In this document: piece by piece, positions 61,635 through 64,000 of the stretch | Layout: every line of letters starts with the position of its first letter | How positions within the stretch are numbered: position 1 is the first letter of the stretch | The notes under the pieces: model-generated | What the model saw: only the letters and a program-made list of their open reading frames with translations | Database searches by the model: none | Told to the model about the DNA's origin: nothing | Program-made: the position numbers and the translations under genes | DNA from: Vitis vinifera | Taxonomy: Eukaryota > Streptophyta > Magnoliopsida > Vitales > Vitaceae | NCBI RefSeq assembly: GCF_030704535.1 | Contig: NC_081820.1 | Coordinates: 18,467,501-18,531,500 of the forward strand | DNA: 64,000 bases | Direction: 5' to 3'

Positions 61635-62433
61635 GAAAGTAATGCGTGGATCGTGAGCCCTAATCAAGGGGCTTTTTATTATATTATAAAAAATAATTCT
61701 AAAATTATCACATTTTTTAATTTCAAGTATAACTCGTTTTTTGAAAAAATTAGTTTAACGTAAAAGTAAACTCATGTCTTTAAAAGGCAAATTCATAAAA
61801 AATGAATTCGATTTTTTAAAAGACAAATTTAATACAAAAATTGAACTCGTTTATTTAAAAGATGAGTTCAATAGAAAAAGTAAAATCGTCTTTTAAAAAT
61901 ATAAGTTTAATGTAAAAATATAACAAATTGTGAAAAATATTATATTTTTATATTTATTTGTTTAAATAACTATTTTTTAAATAATACTTAAAAAGAAAAA
62001 AAAATCCCCAAATTAAGTGGTTGTAGTGTCAAAAAGGTGGCAAAGAACATGGAAAAGAAAAGGGGTTTGAATGACCACAAAAAATGATGATAAGAGTCTA
62101 TACCAAATTGGATACTGCTTGAAATATCCATTGTGTTCGCCCTCCCTCAATTCATCCCCATTCTGAATGATGCCTACTTCATCTTCTATGTGCACACCCC
62201 TAATGTAATCCTCCCAACCCACCATGTCCATAAACCAAAATCTCTCACCATAGCCTTTGATTTTCTCTTGTTTTTATCCAACCTCTTTCCTTAGATTCCT
62301 TTCTTCTATCTCTTCTATATAATCCTTTTTGGAAGAATGTGTACATTTTTGTAGTTTAATCACCCAAATGGTCTGTTTCGGTATTTGATGCCAAAACAAA
62401 AAATAATAATAGTAATAAATCCAAACAATAGTA

Positions 62434-62466
<33 letters not shown>

Positions 62467-64000
62467 GAAAGTAATGCATGGATCGTGAGCCCTAATCAAG
62501 GGGCTTTTTATTGTATTATAAAAAATAATTCTAAAATTACCACATTTTTTAATTTCAAGTATAACTCTTAAGATGGAAAAATTAGTTTAGCGTAAAAGTA
62601 AACTCATGTCTTTAAAAGGCAAATTCGTAAAAAATGAATTCGATTTTTTAAAAGACAAATTTAATACAAAAAATGAACTCGTGTATTTAAAAGATAAGTT
62701 CAATAGAAAAAGTAAATTCGTCTTTTAAAAAGATAAGTTTAATGTAAAAATATAACAAATTGTGAAAAATATTAAATTTTTATATTTATTTGTTTTAAAT
62801 AACTATTTTTTAAATAATACTTAAAAAGAAAAAAAAATCCCCAAATTAAGTGGTTGTAGTGTCAAAAAGGTGGCAAAGAACATGGAAAAGAAAAAGGGTT
62901 TGAATGACAACAAAATATGATGATAAGAGTCTATACCAAATTGGATATTCCTTGAAATATCCATTGTGTTCACCCTCCCTCGATTCATCCCCATTCTAAA
63001 TGATGCCTACTTCATCTTCTATGTGCACACCCCTGATGTAATCCTCCCAACCCACCATGTCCATAAACCAAAATCTCTCACCATAACCTTTGATTTTCTC
63101 TTGTTTTTATCCAACCTCTTTCCTTAGATTCCTTTCTTCTATCTCTTCTATATAATCCTTTTTGGAAGAATGTGTACGTTTTCGTAGTTTAATCACCCAA
63201 ATGGTTTGCCTTTCGGTATTTGATGCCAAAACAAAAAATAATAATAGTAATAAATCCAAATAATAGTAATTATTATTATTATAGAAAGTAATGCATGGAT
63301 TGTGAGCCCTAATCAAGGGGCTTTTTATTGTATTATAAAAAATAATTCTAAAATTACCACATTTTTTAATTTCAAGTATAACTCGTTTTTTGAAAAAATT
63401 AGTTTAACGTAAAAGTAAACTCATGTCTTTAAAAGGCAAATTCGTAAAAAAATGAATTCGATTTTTTAAAAGACAAATTTAATACAAAAATTGAACTCAT
63501 TTATTTAGAAGATTAGTTCAATAGAAAAAGTAAATTCGTTTTTTAAAAAGATAAGTTTAATGTAAAAATATAACAAATTGTGAAAAATATTATATTTTTA
63601 TATTTATTTGTTTAAATAACTATTTTTTAAATAATATTTAAAAAGAAAAAAAAAATCCCCAAATTAAGTGGTTGTAGTGTCAAAAAGGTGGCAAAGAACA
63701 TGGAAAAGAAAAGGGGTTTGAATGACCACAAAATATGAAGATAAGAGTCTATACCAAATTGGATATTCTCTGAAATATACATTGTATTCACCCTCCCTCA
63801 ATTAATCCTCATTTTGAATGATGTCTACTTCATCTTCTATGTTCACACCCTTGATGTAATCCTCCCAACCCACCATGTCCATAAACCAAAATCTCTCACC
63901 ATAGCCTTTGATTTTCTCTTGTTTTTATCCAACCTCTTTCCTTAGATTCCTTTCTTCTATCTCTTCTATATATAATCCTTTTTGGAAGAATGTGTACGCT
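60801..64000. repeat. Tandem array of an approximately 830-bp unit, at least four copies
   Basis: The anchor GAGCCCTAATCAAGGGGC occurs at about 60809, 61655, 62487 and 63304, spacings about 846, 832 and 817. The last copy runs off the window. Each unit has an AT-rich half with repeated AACTCGTTT/AAATTCGT words, a conserved half (GTGGTTGTAGTGTCAAAAAG, CCCAACCCACCATGTCCATA) and a TTA microsatellite whose length (about 50, 35 and 16 bases) explains much of the spacing difference. In the conserved half a minus-strand frame (MDMVGWEDYIRGVHIEDEV) recurs at 61385-61167 and 62231-62013; I do not recognise it. Confidence 0.93.

Noticed and set aside
61428..61667. Open frame with a long poly-Asn run (minus strand), and similar frames at 63107-63316 and 50148-50417
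   Set aside because: The Asn runs are translated ATT/AAT microsatellites, not protein.
60801..64000. CRISPR-like reading of the regularly spaced repeats
   Set aside because: Units are about 830 bp, eukaryotic, microsatellite-bearing and lack short repeats with unique spacers.

Overview
This is plant nuclear DNA, most probably grapevine (Vitis). The evidence is: AT-rich sequence with intron-containing plant genes (RPS13, an LRR receptor-like kinase, a DUF1442 protein, an LRK10-like kinase); a copia gag/pol whose wording I know from many Vitis copies; and plant-type Harbinger, TRIM, SINE-like and MITE elements. The species call rests on recognition, not on a search.

Layout. 1-2230: a minus-strand gene for cytosolic ribosomal protein S13, with a telo-box/site II promoter; its tiny last exon is not found in the window. 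2941-9839: a rearranged Ty1/copia locus. A minus-strand 3' half (LTR, polypurine tract, extra ORF, RNase H, RT) is fused head to head to a plus-strand gag, which runs into a plus-strand LTR, which in turn runs at the primer-binding site into a TRIM element. 9990-12010: a nest of AT-rich MITE-like repeats. 12459-17366: a full-length PIF/Harbinger transposon with TTA target duplication and two genes, each carrying one lesion. 17370-28410: mostly retrotransposon debris, including a gypsy-type solo LTR, a copia-type LTR, a copia pol remnant split off by a solo LTR, and a TRIM with three LTRs. 28400-39600: AT-rich DNA with MITEs, a 257-bp tandem duplication and no recognised gene. 39613-43039: an LRR-IV-type receptor-like pseudokinase. 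43040-47130: AT-rich DNA with a Tourist-like MITE whose empty site survives next to it. 47131-47885: a DUF1442 gene (minus). 48957-52810: a long hairpin, then a dispersed duplication, one copy of which holds three tRNA-like SINE units. About 53950-54180: a PPR-like remnant. 57719-60332: an LRK10-like receptor kinase (minus) with a local duplication that copied its second exon. 60800-64000: at least four tandem copies of an approximately 830-bp unit, running off the window end.

The host genes have no evident functional link. Two encode membrane receptor-like kinases, one an atypical pseudokinase and one an immune-type non-RD kinase. I did not find a coherent undescribed system. The most noteworthy things are structural: a copia-TRIM junction exactly at a shared tRNA primer site, the duplicated exon in the LRK10-like gene, and several insertions dated by nesting or by an adjacent empty site. 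Exon boundaries were set by hand from splice consensus, reading phase and family homology.
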